Below are positions 52,197-59,911 of a DNA stretch of 64,000 nt, piece by piece. Below the pieces are notes generated by a model. The model did no database searches, was not told the DNA's origin, and was given only the letters and a program-made list of their open reading frames with translations. Each line of letters begins with the position of its first letter. The first letter of the stretch is position 1. The DNA comes from Zongyangia hominis (GTDB lineage: Bacteria > Bacillota > Clostridia > Oscillospirales > Ruminococcaceae). The stretch spans positions 1-64,000 of the forward strand of contig NZ_JACRTC010000008.1 in assembly GCF_014385095.1 (NCBI RefSeq), in the 5' to 3' direction. The translations under genes and the position numbers were made by a program.

Positions 52197-52706
52197 TTAT
52201 CCAGCAGGCGTGGCCTGCTCCGCCCGGACCGTCACGGTAATGAGGTCGATTTCATCCGCAAGCGCCGCCGCGTTGTTTTCTTGCGGCCATGTCACCGTCA
52301 GGGTATAGGAATGGGTGGTCGCCGCCGTATGGGGGAGTAAGCCGCCAGACCAGGTGGAACTGCCGGCGTCCTTCAACAAGGCATAGCCGTCGCCGGCGGC
52401 TCCGGCGCCGGAAAGGTCAAAATGCAGCGGCAGGTTTCCGCTGGTCGTCACGGTGACGGTATAGTCTTGCGTTACATCGCTGACATTAGTGCCGGTAAAG
52501 TTGACGACATCAAAAGAAAAAGTTTTGCTTCCTCCCGGCTTTAATTCCCCCGAGGAAAAATTGAGGGAGGTCGCTTTCATATCCACAGTGGAGATACTCG
52601 CCGTGCCGGTTCCGGACACGGAGGTCATATAGCGGGAGAGCGTCACGGTGGAGGCGAGCGCTACAATCAAAACCAGAAACAAAAGCCAACGGATTTTCAC
52701 CTTCAT
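52197..52706 (-). CDS. TasA/camelysin-like SipW-type exported protein 2
   Basis: A 169-residue exported protein with the signal LLFLVLIVALASTVTLSRYM, then the typical short spacer SVSGTGTASISTVDMKA. The mature domain has paired-strand motifs LKPGGSKTFSFDVVNF, DYTVTVTTSGNLPLHFD and SYTLTVTWP, and ends in DLITVTVRAEQ. The order and ending match the 55458-56027 protein. The ATG at 52706 (GGGAGG upstream) overlaps the upstream signal peptidase stop by 4 bases (ATGA), so peptidase and substrate are translationally coupled, as expected for SipW and TasA-type pairs. Confidence 0.8.
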   Translation of the reverse strand: MKVKIRWLLFLVLIVALASTVTLSRYMTSVSGTGTASISTVDMKATSLNFSSGELKPGGSKTFSFDVVNFTGTNVSDVTQDYTVTVTTSGNLPLHFDLSGAGAAGDGYALLKDAGSSTWSGGLLPHTAATTHSYTLTVTWPQENNAAALADEIDLITVTVRAEQATPAG

Positions 52707-53218
52707 CGTTTTTCCTCCCTTTTGTTTTTTTTCAGTTTCGCGGTTATTTGGGGGCCTTCGATCAGCGCAAAGCCGGTCAGGATGAGGATCAACAATCCAA
52801 GCGGGGTGCGCAGGAAGGAGATAACGCCGCCCACCCACGGAATGATGGCTACCATGGCGCCTTCAATCTGCTTGGGGTCCAGGATATCCTGATCCTTGGC
52901 ATTGTTGGCGTCCCCCTGGGTGATGAAGCCGCCCTCGGCGGTACCAACGATGCGGTGGGTGACAAAAGAGCCGCCCTGCCGGAAGATGACCACGTCTTGC
53001 ATCTCATATTGTTCCCGCTTTTTAAAGACCACCATGTCTCCCACCGAGAAGGTCGGCTCCATACTACCGGAAACGACGATGGCCTGGGAATATCCGAAAA
53101 GCTTGGGTAGGTCCTGCCGCAAAAGAAAGCGCGCGGCCAGCAGCCAAAGGTTTACCAGTAAGACGAGGCACAGCAGGACAATGACAAGGCCCCGTAGAAT
53201 TTTAAGAAACTTCTTCAT
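52703..53218 (-). CDS. SipW-type (ER-type, Ser/His) signal peptidase I, second copy
   Basis: A 171-residue membrane signal peptidase. One N-terminal helix (about 9-30) precedes the catalytic region with Ser52 in VVSGSMEPTFSVGDMVVF and His88 in FVTHRIVG; Asp103 follows in TQGDANNAKD. The Lys general base of bacterial Lep-type enzymes is replaced by His, the SipW/archaeal/ER arrangement. A C-terminal helix (about 137-153) is also present. It should process the TL(A/S)RY-type signals encoded beside it. The ATG at 53218 overlaps the PDGT protein stop by 4 bases, and its own stop overlaps the next start by 4. Confidence 0.88.
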   Translation of the reverse strand: MKKFLKILRGLVIVLLCLVLLVNLWLLAARFLLRQDLPKLFGYSQAIVVSGSMEPTFSVGDMVVFKKREQYEMQDVVIFRQGGSFVTHRIVGTAEGGFITQGDANNAKDQDILDPKQIEGAMVAIIPWVGGVISFLRTPLGLLILILTGFALIEGPQITAKLKKNKREEKR

Positions 53219-55323
53219 ACCTTCTGCTCCGCATGGATGGTGATGGTGATATGGTGGCTGCGGTCGGAATGGGAGCCGATGGCAGTATCCAGCGCGTCGT
53301 TGCCGCTTTGATAAGGCCAACGCCACTCCAGCGTATAACCGATGCTGCCGTCGGCGGGAAGCTCCACGGCTATAGCTTCGAGTTGTGCCGGTGTGAGCCA
53401 TGTCGTCGCGTTCCCCGCCACATAGACTCCGCCGTCGGTCAGTTTTAACCGGTATACAAAGGGAATCTGCCCCGCGCTGTGGGCCGTCTCCGCGATGGTC
53501 ATGTCGAACACAACGCCAAAGGCATTGGGATTTTTAATATTAAACTGATAGCTCCCGCTGACGCCCGGGTAGATTTTACCCTTGACGGCGCTGTCGTTCG
53601 CGGCAAAAAGATTGATGGTGGTCAGCTGGGTCCATGCGGTATGGTCCGCATCCGAGACAACCGGCGCGTTTCCACTGGGGAAGGGCTCGTCCGAGGACGT
53701 TGTGATGTCCGGCGTCGAAGTGGTGGTAGTGGAAGTAGTCCCCGACGTGGAGGTGGTGCCGGACGTGGAAGTGGTGCCCGACGTGGAGGTGGTACCAGGC
53801 GTCGGCTTGGAATCGGGGGACGGTCTTGTGCCCGTGGTTGGCGTAGTGACGGAGGTCGGGGTGGTGGCTGGCGCCGGCCTGGAACCTGTCGTCGGGGTGG
53901 TGCCCGTGACGGGCGGCGTGACGGGGTCCGGTACAGTATTCGTACCGCCGCTAATGGGACGCGCGGTGTCGCCGCCGATCAAATAACCTCCGTCTTCCAC
54001 CGGCGGCCGTACGGCTGTGCCGTCGGACGTGGTAATCTCGCCGCCGTCAATCGTTGTGCCGTCGGGCAAGGTGACGATGCCGTCTTTTACCGTCGTGCCA
54101 TCGGGAAGGGTGACCGTTCCGTTGGCGCCGGGGCGAAGGGGAGTGCCGTCTGGAGTTTTGACGGTGCCGTCGGCGGTGATGGTGGTGCCGTCGGGCAGCG
54201 TTGTGAGGCCATCGGCGTCCACGACGGCGCCGTCGGGCGTGATGACCATATTGTTCTCATTGTCGATCACCATGCCGTCGGGCAGGCTGATGGTGTTGTC
54301 GGGGTGGATGACGGTGTGGTCCGGCAGGGTAATCTCGCTTTTATCAAGGTCGACGACTGTGCCGTCTGTAAAGGTGAGGGTCGAATTGTCCGCCGCGATT
54401 ACGGCGCCGTCCGGTAGGGTCACGGTATTGTCCGCCCCAACGGAGGTGCCGTCGGGCAGGATGATGGTGCCGTCTTTGGAAATGGTGATGCCGTCGGGCG
54501 GGGCGGTCTCTTTGCTGGGGGAGACGATTGTGCCGTTTTGGGTCGTGACGGTGCCGTCCGGGGACACAAAGGTGCCGTCAGGCAAGACCGCGCTGCCGTC
54601 CATGGAGACAAAGGTGCCGTCGGACAAAATGACGCCGTTATCCGGGACGACGATGGCGCCGCCGGGAAGCACCGTCGCTCCGAAGGGGGTCAGGATTGCG
54701 CCGTCGGCGCTATTGGCGGCGCCTTTGGGCGTAGTCACATGACCGTTTCCCGTCACGGTGGTGATCTTGTCGGGATTGATATGAATTTTTCCATTATGCT
54801 GGTTGATTTCAACCTCGACCTCTAAAAGCGCGATCTGCGTGGACAAGGTCAGGCTGTACCCTTCGCCGTCCGCATCCAGGAGTTTGGCACTATTTGTCTT
54901 GCCGTACGCCACCGTCAGTTTAACCGAGGCCACGACATTGCCGTCGGCGTCCACGGCGGAGATGGTGTGTTCGGCGGGCTGAACATTGTGAAAGAAAAAC
55001 GCGCCCTTGCTGTCAGTCACGACCTCCCGCGGCTCGCTTTGCAAGCGGATGGTTCCGTTTTCATACGGCGTCCCATCGGTGTAAACCGCGCGGCCGGAAA
55101 AGGACACCGGCAGGGCCGCGGCGGGATTGCCGTTGGGATTGAGCACAATGGTGTCCACATGCTGGCCCTCGTCCGGATCGACGGCCCGCTGCCTAAGAAT
55201 ATAGCCTACGATACAGGTAGTGGTGACGAGTACGAGACAAAGCACCAAAAGCAGGGGGAGAAGCCACCTGCGATTCTTCTTTTTTTCAGTTGTCTGGGGA
55301 GCCGGTACGGTGTTTTGGCTCAT
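53215..55323 (-). CDS. Membrane-anchored PDGT-repeat solenoid with a TasA-like C-terminal domain
   Basis: A 702-residue extracellular protein. A short cytoplasmic start and one membrane helix (about 20-42, RRWLLPLLLVLCLVLVTTT) are followed by a carboxypeptidase-regulatory-like beta-sandwich (about 65-165). About 30 short repeats of the form LPDGTxV/xxDGT (about 195-440) then predict a narrow beta-solenoid stalk. A Thr/Ser/Pro-rich linker of GTTSTS repeats comes next, and finally a domain of about 140 residues ending in SIGYTLEWRWPYQ, then ITITIHAEQ. That domain copies the strand pattern and ending of the small TasA-like proteins of this operon. The ATG at 55323 follows GAGGAGG. A fibre anchor or cap is a reasonable inference; I know of no described family with this order. 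Confidence 0.75.
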   Translation of the reverse strand: MSQNTVPAPQTTEKKKNRRWLLPLLLVLCLVLVTTTCIVGYILRQRAVDPDEGQHVDTIVLNPNGNPAAALPVSFSGRAVYTDGTPYENGTIRLQSEPREVVTDSKGAFFFHNVQPAEHTISAVDADGNVVASVKLTVAYGKTNSAKLLDADGEGYSLTLSTQIALLEVEVEINQHNGKIHINPDKITTVTGNGHVTTPKGAANSADGAILTPFGATVLPGGAIVVPDNGVILSDGTFVSMDGSAVLPDGTFVSPDGTVTTQNGTIVSPSKETAPPDGITISKDGTIILPDGTSVGADNTVTLPDGAVIAADNSTLTFTDGTVVDLDKSEITLPDHTVIHPDNTISLPDGMVIDNENNMVITPDGAVVDADGLTTLPDGTTITADGTVKTPDGTPLRPGANGTVTLPDGTTVKDGIVTLPDGTTIDGGEITTSDGTAVRPPVEDGGYLIGGDTARPISGGTNTVPDPVTPPVTGTTPTTGSRPAPATTPTSVTTPTTGTRPSPDSKPTPGTTSTSGTTSTSGTTSTSGTTSTTTTSTPDITTSSDEPFPSGNAPVVSDADHTAWTQLTTINLFAANDSAVKGKIYPGVSGSYQFNIKNPNAFGVVFDMTIAETAHSAGQIPFVYRLKLTDGGVYVAGNATTWLTPAQLEAIAVELPADGSIGYTLEWRWPYQSGNDALDTAIGSHSDRSHHITITIHAEQKV
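53741..53794 (-). repeat. 18-bp tandem repeats in the Thr/Ser linker
   Basis: Three copies of CC(C/G)GACGTGGA(G/A)GTGGT(G/A) encode the six-residue repeat GTTSTS. Being in frame, copy-number change would alter linker length only. Confidence 0.85.
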
Positions 55324-55420
55324 AATCTGCCTCCTCGCCTGATGGTGGTGGATCTCCTTCAGCATTCGGCAAAAGACACGCCGCCGTGTCCTTTGCCGAG
55401 GGCTGAAAGCCCCCGGGAAT

Positions 55421-55445
55421 CCCCGCCCGGCACAGTCGGGCGGGG
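55421..55445 (-). promoter_or_regulatory. GC-rich stem-loop downstream of the TasA-like 1 gene
   Basis: CCCCGCCCG pairs with CGGGCGGGG around a 7-base loop, 13 bases after the stop. No T-run follows, so full termination is unlikely; a role in mRNA end protection or partial read-through within the operon is more probable. Confidence 0.6.
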
Positions 55446-55457
55446 AGAAAGCCGCGG

Positions 55458-56027
55458 TTATGCAAGCTGTTGCTCCGCGGTAAGGGTAATCGTAAAGGTT
55501 AAATCGGCTGCCGCCTTACCGGCGGTCGTGTCGTTGGCGTTATTGGTTTCTCCGCCTTCCCAGCGCCAATAAATGGACTTGGACACGGGCGTTCCCACGC
55601 TGGCGAGCGCAACGGTCTGATCGGCTACATCAGTCCAGGCCGTTGTAAACGACGCATCGGAATAGAACTTGATATTGCCGGCAGTTTCAGTGAAATTGTC
55701 GGTGTTCAGAGCGATGGAGTACTGATACGCTACCTCTGAACCGGTTCCGTCGATCTCAATGTCAATTTTGCCCTTGTCGCCGGGGGCAATGGTACCGTCA
55801 TTGACCAGGGCGTTGGTTTCTTTGGTGTCTTTGAGATTGAAGGTGTAATCGGTTGTCTGCGCGGTACCGCCTTGATTGAGCGCAATGGCCCATTTGGCAA
55901 CATTGGCTGTACCCGTTCCGGTGATCTCCGTGGTGTATCTGGCCAAAGTCCCGCTGAGCAGGCAGGTCGTCACCAGGCACAGAGCAAACGCCAGTAAACC
56001 AAGACGTCCCAGTATGCTTTTCTTCAT
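55458..56027 (-). CDS. TasA/camelysin-like SipW-dependent exported protein 1
   Basis: A 189-residue exported protein, likely the main fibre or matrix subunit. The signal peptide core LLAFALCLVTTCLLSGTLARY ends with the TLARY motif, followed by TTEITGTGTANVAKWAIALN, the spacer and first strand characteristic of SipW-dependent proteins. The mature domain has TIAPGDKGKIDIEIDG, VAYQYSIALN, SIYWRWEGG and ends in TFTITLTAEQQLA. The ATG at 56027 follows GGGGGG-type purines. It sits directly behind its probable peptidase (56217-56849) and is bracketed by strong stem-loops, suggesting higher expression than its neighbours. Confidence 0.82.
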   Translation of the reverse strand: MKKSILGRLGLLAFALCLVTTCLLSGTLARYTTEITGTGTANVAKWAIALNQGGTAQTTDYTFNLKDTKETNALVNDGTIAPGDKGKIDIEIDGTGSEVAYQYSIALNTDNFTETAGNIKFYSDASFTTAWTDVADQTVALASVGTPVSKSIYWRWEGGETNNANDTTAGKAAADLTFTITLTAEQQLA

Positions 56028-56056
56028 AATTGGTATCCCCCTGTTTTGATCATTTT

Positions 56057-56090
56057 GAGAACCGTGCGTCGTCCGCGGAGCACGGTTCTC
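56057..56090 (-). promoter_or_regulatory. Stem-loop between the signal peptidase and TasA-like 1 genes
   Basis: GAGAACCGTGC pairs perfectly with GCACGGTTCTC around a 12-base loop, about 30 bases before the TasA-like start. It lacks a T-run; a processing or stabilising element of the operon mRNA fits better than a terminator. Confidence 0.6.
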
Positions 56091-56216
56091 AGGCTTCTCC
56101 ACGGTACGCATGCTTTTTGCCGGGTCTCCGGCCGAAGGATCCACCGGTTTCCCGGCTCTATGTAAGCGCTGCCCCGGCGTTCTGTGCCCGCCGGTTACAC
56201 GCAAATACATACTGAC

Positions 56217-56849
56217 TCATCGCTTGACGGAAAGATCCGTCTCCTCCGCCTGGCTCTCACGGAGCTTGGCAAGTTCCACTTCCAGTTGGGCCGTTCTGGC
56301 TTTTTCCCTTTTGCTCTCCTGGGTTCTGCGGAAAATATCCCAAGCCAAATAGAGCAGGATGGGCAGAACAATAAAGAGAATCATGCCGGTGGTGGACTGC
56401 ATGAACATAGCAAAGCCTCCGAGCCCCGCGATATGTCCGATATATACGCCCTCCACCTGTTGGGGGCTGACCGCCAGCCGGTCGGAGGTGTTGTTGGCGT
56501 CTCCCTTGGTGATATAACGGGTTTGCCCGTCCTGGGTTACCACCTCTTCGATGCGGTGGGTGATGGCGGCGCCGTCAGAGAGGTAACAGATGATATCGCC
56601 GGCTTTGAGCGCCGCCGTATCCGTCTGTTTGACAAAGATGAGGGAGTTTGTATCAAACTCCGGCGCCATAGAGCCGGATAGAACGATGACCGGCTTGATG
56701 CCGAATATGCCGGGAATGTGTGCGGGCTGGGTGTAGGTTTTTACAATCATGACGGTATTGATCAAGATCACCGGGACGAATAGCACGCAAAGAATGATGC
56801 TGATGATCATACTCGCCCGTCCCGTGGTTTTGTCCTTTTTCTTGTCCAT
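56217..56849 (-). CDS. sipW: SipW-type (ER-type, Ser/His) signal peptidase I, first copy
   Basis: A 210-residue membrane signal peptidase heading the surface operon. An N-terminal helix (about 13-36) leads to the catalytic region: Ser60 in IVLSGSMAPEFDTNSLIFVK and His98 in AAITHRIEEVV, with Asp117 in TKGDANNTSD. The His in place of Lys marks the SipW/archaeal type known to process TasA-like fibre proteins in Bacillus. A second helix (about 153-172) and a charged tail with coiled-coil character (about 175-205) follow. The ATG at 56849 has CGGAGGA upstream. It is clearly different from the second copy at 52703-53218, sharing mainly the catalytic blocks. Confidence 0.9.
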   Translation of the reverse strand: MDKKKDKTTGRASMIISIILCVLFVPVILINTVMIVKTYTQPAHIPGIFGIKPVIVLSGSMAPEFDTNSLIFVKQTDTAALKAGDIICYLSDGAAITHRIEEVVTQDGQTRYITKGDANNTSDRLAVSPQQVEGVYIGHIAGLGGFAMFMQSTTGMILFIVLPILLYLAWDIFRRTQESKREKARTAQLEVELAKLRESQAEETDLSVKR

Positions 56850-57020
56850 GTTTCCATCCTCCGTTTGTGTTTGCCGCCCCTTCCACGGGGAAAACCGGCG
56901 AAACCATCATTAAAGCGCTCAAAATGTAAAATGGGTAGGCCCTCATGTTGAGGTCTACCCGTAAGATGTATATGCAGATGTAAATCACGGGCGCCGCTAT
57001 ACTAAACGACCCCGTTGTAA

Positions 57021-57057
57021 GAAATAAAAAGGACACTTTCTGTTCGCGGAAAGTGTC
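57021..57057 (-). promoter_or_regulatory. Terminator-like hairpin in the leader of the SipW operon
   Basis: On the minus strand GACACTTTC pairs with GAAAGTGTC around an 8-base loop and is followed by CTTTTTATTTC. It lies between the probable promoter (57196-57168) and the first gene (56849), so it could attenuate the whole operon. Confidence 0.6.
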
Positions 57058-57167
57058 ACGCTTCAACCTGCTTGAAAGGGGCGGTTTTTTATTTTAAACG
57101 GATGTCAACCTCCGAAAAACCTGTACTTTTTGTTACAATATAACAATTTTATTCTTACTTACTCCAT

Positions 57168-57196
57168 ATTTTACAGAATTTCTTATAAAATTGCAA
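57168..57196 (-). promoter_or_regulatory. Probable promoter of the SipW surface operon
   Basis: On the minus strand TTGCAA (57196-57191), 17 bases, TAAAAT (57173-57168), in an AT-rich stretch. The leader to the first start codon would be about 310 bases. Confidence 0.6.
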
Positions 57197-57293
57197 GGGA
57201 ACAACCGTAATTACAGTGTCTTTTCGGTAATATTGTGTCGATTGATAAAGAGTTCTGTGACGGACATGAACAAGGGCCGGGATGAAAACATGA

Positions 57294-57324
57294 AAAGGGA
57301 CACTGTCTTAAACAGTGTCCCTTT
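57294..57324 (-). terminator. deoC terminator
   Basis: AAAGGGACACTGT pairs perfectly with ACAGTGTCCCTTT around a 5-base loop. On the minus strand TTTTCATGTTTT follows. Confidence 0.85.
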
Positions 57325-57387
57325 GGTGCCTATTATCTTACCTACCCATGGGCCTTCCTTTTTCCAGAATGGAGGAGAGGCGCGCAG

Positions 57388-58098
57388 CTATTTGTCCAGA
57401 CCCAGCACGATGGGGGTGGAGCGGTAGCCGATACCCATCCGGTCGATGCCCATATCGATCAGCTCCAGGAAATGCTCCCGCGTGCGGATGCAGCCCGAGC
57501 CCTTGACCTTGCAACGGCCCTTGGCGGCCTCCATCATGGTCTTGACCACCTCGACAGTGGCGCCCTTCTGCTCGCCGCCGGTATAGAAGCCGGTGGAGCT
57601 CTTGACAAAATCGGCTCCCGCCTCACAGGCTACGTCGGTGGCTTTGGCCACTTCGTCCAGGGTCAGGGCGTCGGTTTCAAAAATGACCTTGACGATCACG
57701 TTATAGGGGTGGCAGACGTCGCAGACCGCCTTGATGTCCTCCCGGACCGCGTCCCAAAGGCCGCTGCGAATCCAGCCGAAGTTGGCGACGATGTCCAGCT
57801 CCGCCACGTCGCCCCGTTTGCAGTAGGCTTCCGCCTGAAGGACTTTGGCTGCGGTGGTGGACAGGCCAAAGGGAAAATCACAGACCACACAGATGGTGGT
57901 GGAAGTTCCGCGGGTGAGCTCGGAAGCGATGTCGAGGGAGGCGGGATTCACACAGACCGTTTTGCAGCCGTAATCAATGCCCTCCTGGATGTATCTGCGG
58001 ATGTCCGCCTGGGTGAACTCAGGCTTTAATACCGATTGGTCGATGTAGGAAGCAAGCTCCGCTACGGTCATATCCTCCGCTTTTTTGTTCGGTTTCAA
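57388..58098 (-). CDS. deoC: Deoxyribose-phosphate aldolase
   Basis: A 236-residue class I aldolase that cleaves 2-deoxyribose 5-phosphate to glyceraldehyde 3-phosphate and acetaldehyde in deoxynucleoside catabolism. Typical motifs are IDQSVLKPEFTQADI, VCVNPASL, VCDFPFGLSTTAAKVLQAE and ELDIVANFG. The Schiff-base Lys lies in ADFVKSSTGF and the second catalytic Lys in CKVKGSGCIRT; the latter reads GSGCIRT where GSGGIRT is more usual. The start is TTG at 58098 with GGGAGG 8 bases upstream; an ATG 9 codons later has its own weak site. It is monocistronic with its own terminator. Confidence 0.94.
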   Translation of the reverse strand: MKPNKKAEDMTVAELASYIDQSVLKPEFTQADIRRYIQEGIDYGCKTVCVNPASLDIASELTRGTSTTICVVCDFPFGLSTTAAKVLQAEAYCKRGDVAELDIVANFGWIRSGLWDAVREDIKAVCDVCHPYNVIVKVIFETDALTLDEVAKATDVACEAGADFVKSSTGFYTGGEQKGATVEVVKTMMEAAKGRCKVKGSGCIRTREHFLELIDMGIDRMGIGYRSTPIVLGLDK

Positions 58099-58585
58099 TC
58101 AAAAGACCTCCCATCATGTTCTTACCCTCAATATAGCTGTTTTCTCAGCCCCTGTCAAGGAAGAACCGGCCCTGCGGAATAAAAAAACGGCGGGAGACTC
58201 CGGGCGGATAGAAGAAAACGGACGCGCAGGCAAGTGGGACCAAAGACGCGGGCGGTCGGGCGGATGGGGCATGAGGCGGCCCAGGTCCACCGTGGCGCAA
58301 GTGAACGCCAAATGGGGACCGTGACTGCCGGTCGTTAAGGAGGGGGAAACGGGGATAGGGAGGGACCGCGCAGAAGGACGCCGGGCGGCTGTCGGAGCCG
58401 GAAGGCACTCTGTCGGGACCTGTAGCTGTCGGTCGCTTAGGAGAGGACAACGGGGAAAGGGAAGGACCGCACAGAAAGACGCCGGGCGGGAGGACAGGCG
58501 GTGGGCGGAAAAACGGGGAGAAAACCGTTGCGTCCTCCAGGAAAAGGTTTATAATGAAACGGTATGGAAAAAGGAGAGGATTGAA
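58099..58585. other. GC-rich intergenic region with a 60-bp direct repeat
   Basis: No credible gene. Two imperfect copies of a segment of about 60 bases (CGGTCG-TTA-GGAG at one end, GGACCGC-CAGAA-GACGCCGGGCGG at the other) lie at 58329-58388 and 58430-58489. The MFS gene promoter should be in the last 60 bases, but I see no strong hexamer pair. Confidence 0.55.
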
Positions 58586-59821
58586 ATGGAAAAAGAGAAC
58601 AAACGCCAGCAGCGGCTGCTGCTGGCCATCGTCGCACTGTTTTGGTTTGCCCAATATATTTACGTGCCCTTCCAGACGCCTTACTTGGGCGGCATCCAGG
58701 TGTCGGCGGCCATGATCGGCATTATCATTGGGGCCTACGGCGTCACCCAGATGACGCTGCGCCTCCCCATCGGGGTGCTGGCCGACTACCGGGGACGGCA
58801 CAAAGGCTTTATTTTGATCGGCGCGCTGATGGCGGGTGGCGCCTCGGCGCTGCGCTTTCTCTTCCCCAGCGGCATGGGATTTCTCGTTGCCAACCTGCTT
58901 TCCGGCTGCGCGTCCTCCATGTGGATTTCCTTTATGGTGCTCTACACCAGCTTCTTTGAGAAGGAGGGACAGCAGTCCGCCACCAGCCGCATCATCCTCT
59001 TTAATAATGTAGGCGTGCTGCTGGGCTTTCTGAGCGGGACCCTCCTCTACGGGCGATTCGGTATGCCGGTACTCGTCGTCCTCAGCGCGGCGGCCGGCTT
59101 TGCGGGGGCGGGGCTCGCGCTGCTGTTAAAAGAAAACGGCGGGAACGGGACGGCCGCCGCCCCCATCATGCAGGAGCGCCCACGGGTGGGAGGACTCCTG
59201 CGCATCTGCGCAAACCGCCGCCTCATTCTTTTCGCCCTGTTCGCCCTCATCCAACAGGGCATCCAGATGGCCACCACCATGTCCTTTACCACCCAGGTCC
59301 TCAAAGATTTGGGCGCCAGCTCCTCGGTGATCGGCTTTTCCTCCATTTTATATATGCTTTCCTCCGTCTTCTTTGCGTGGCTGGCGTCCACCCGGGTCTG
59401 TGAGCGCCATGGCCCCAAAGTCTGGATTCCCGCCGTCTTTGCGGTGGTAGTCGCCTACTGCCTGCTGGTGGGCCATGTGGGCAGCATTCCGGTCATCTTC
59501 CTGCTTCAGATTCTGCCGGGGCTTTCCACCGGCGTGCTCCTTTCCTATATCATCTCGGAAGCCATGCTGGAGGTCCCGCCCCAGCAGAAATCCACCGCCA
59601 TGGGCTTTTTCCAGGCGGTGTACGCCATCGGCATGACGGCCTTTCCCATGCTGACCGGCTCTTTGGCCGAGCACCTCTCGGTGTCCAGCGCTTATGACGC
59701 TCTGGGCGTCATCGCCCTCTTAGGAAGCATCGGGGCCGCCGCCTTCTACCTGCGCCAGAAACGGCGGGCCGTCCCGGATTTGCAAGAGGAGCGGGAACTT
59801 GTTAAGAGCAAAACCAGATAA
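58586..59821 (+). CDS. Major facilitator superfamily transporter
   Basis: A 411-residue, 12-helix inner-membrane transporter. The N-half has the MFS motif-A-like loop GVLADYRGRHKGFILIG after helix 2, and helices such as LLLAIVALFWFAQYIYV, NLLSGCASSMWISFMVLY and NVGVLLGFLSGTLLYG. A cytoplasmic loop of about 25 residues separates it from the second half (LILFALFALIQQGIQMATTM and VIFLLQILPGLSTGVLLSYI). The layout resembles drug or sugar exporters; substrate unknown. The ATG at 58586 has AAGGAGAGG upstream. It is monocistronic, ending in a strong terminator. Confidence 0.88.
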   Translation: MEKENKRQQRLLLAIVALFWFAQYIYVPFQTPYLGGIQVSAAMIGIIIGAYGVTQMTLRLPIGVLADYRGRHKGFILIGALMAGGASALRFLFPSGMGFLVANLLSGCASSMWISFMVLYTSFFEKEGQQSATSRIILFNNVGVLLGFLSGTLLYGRFGMPVLVVLSAAAGFAGAGLALLLKENGGNGTAAAPIMQERPRVGGLLRICANRRLILFALFALIQQGIQMATTMSFTTQVLKDLGASSSVIGFSSILYMLSSVFFAWLASTRVCERHGPKVWIPAVFAVVVAYCLLVGHVGSIPVIFLLQILPGLSTGVLLSYIISEAMLEVPPQQKSTAMGFFQAVYAIGMTAFPMLTGSLAEHLSVSSAYDALGVIALLGSIGAAAFYLRQKRRAVPDLQEERELVKSKTR

Positions 59822-59822
59822 T

Positions 59823-59858
59823 AAAAAAGGGACAGCCGTTTTGGGCTGTCCCTTTTTT
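59823..59858. terminator. Bidirectional terminator
   Basis: AAAAAAGGGACAGCC pairs perfectly with GGCTGTCCCTTTTTT around a 6-base loop, with T-runs on both strands. It serves the MFS gene and the convergent substrate-binding protein gene. Confidence 0.94.
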
Positions 59859-59911
59859 ATTAGGAGGATGACGCCGCAGCGGCGGTTGCCGTCCAACGGA
59901 AGGAACGGGCG

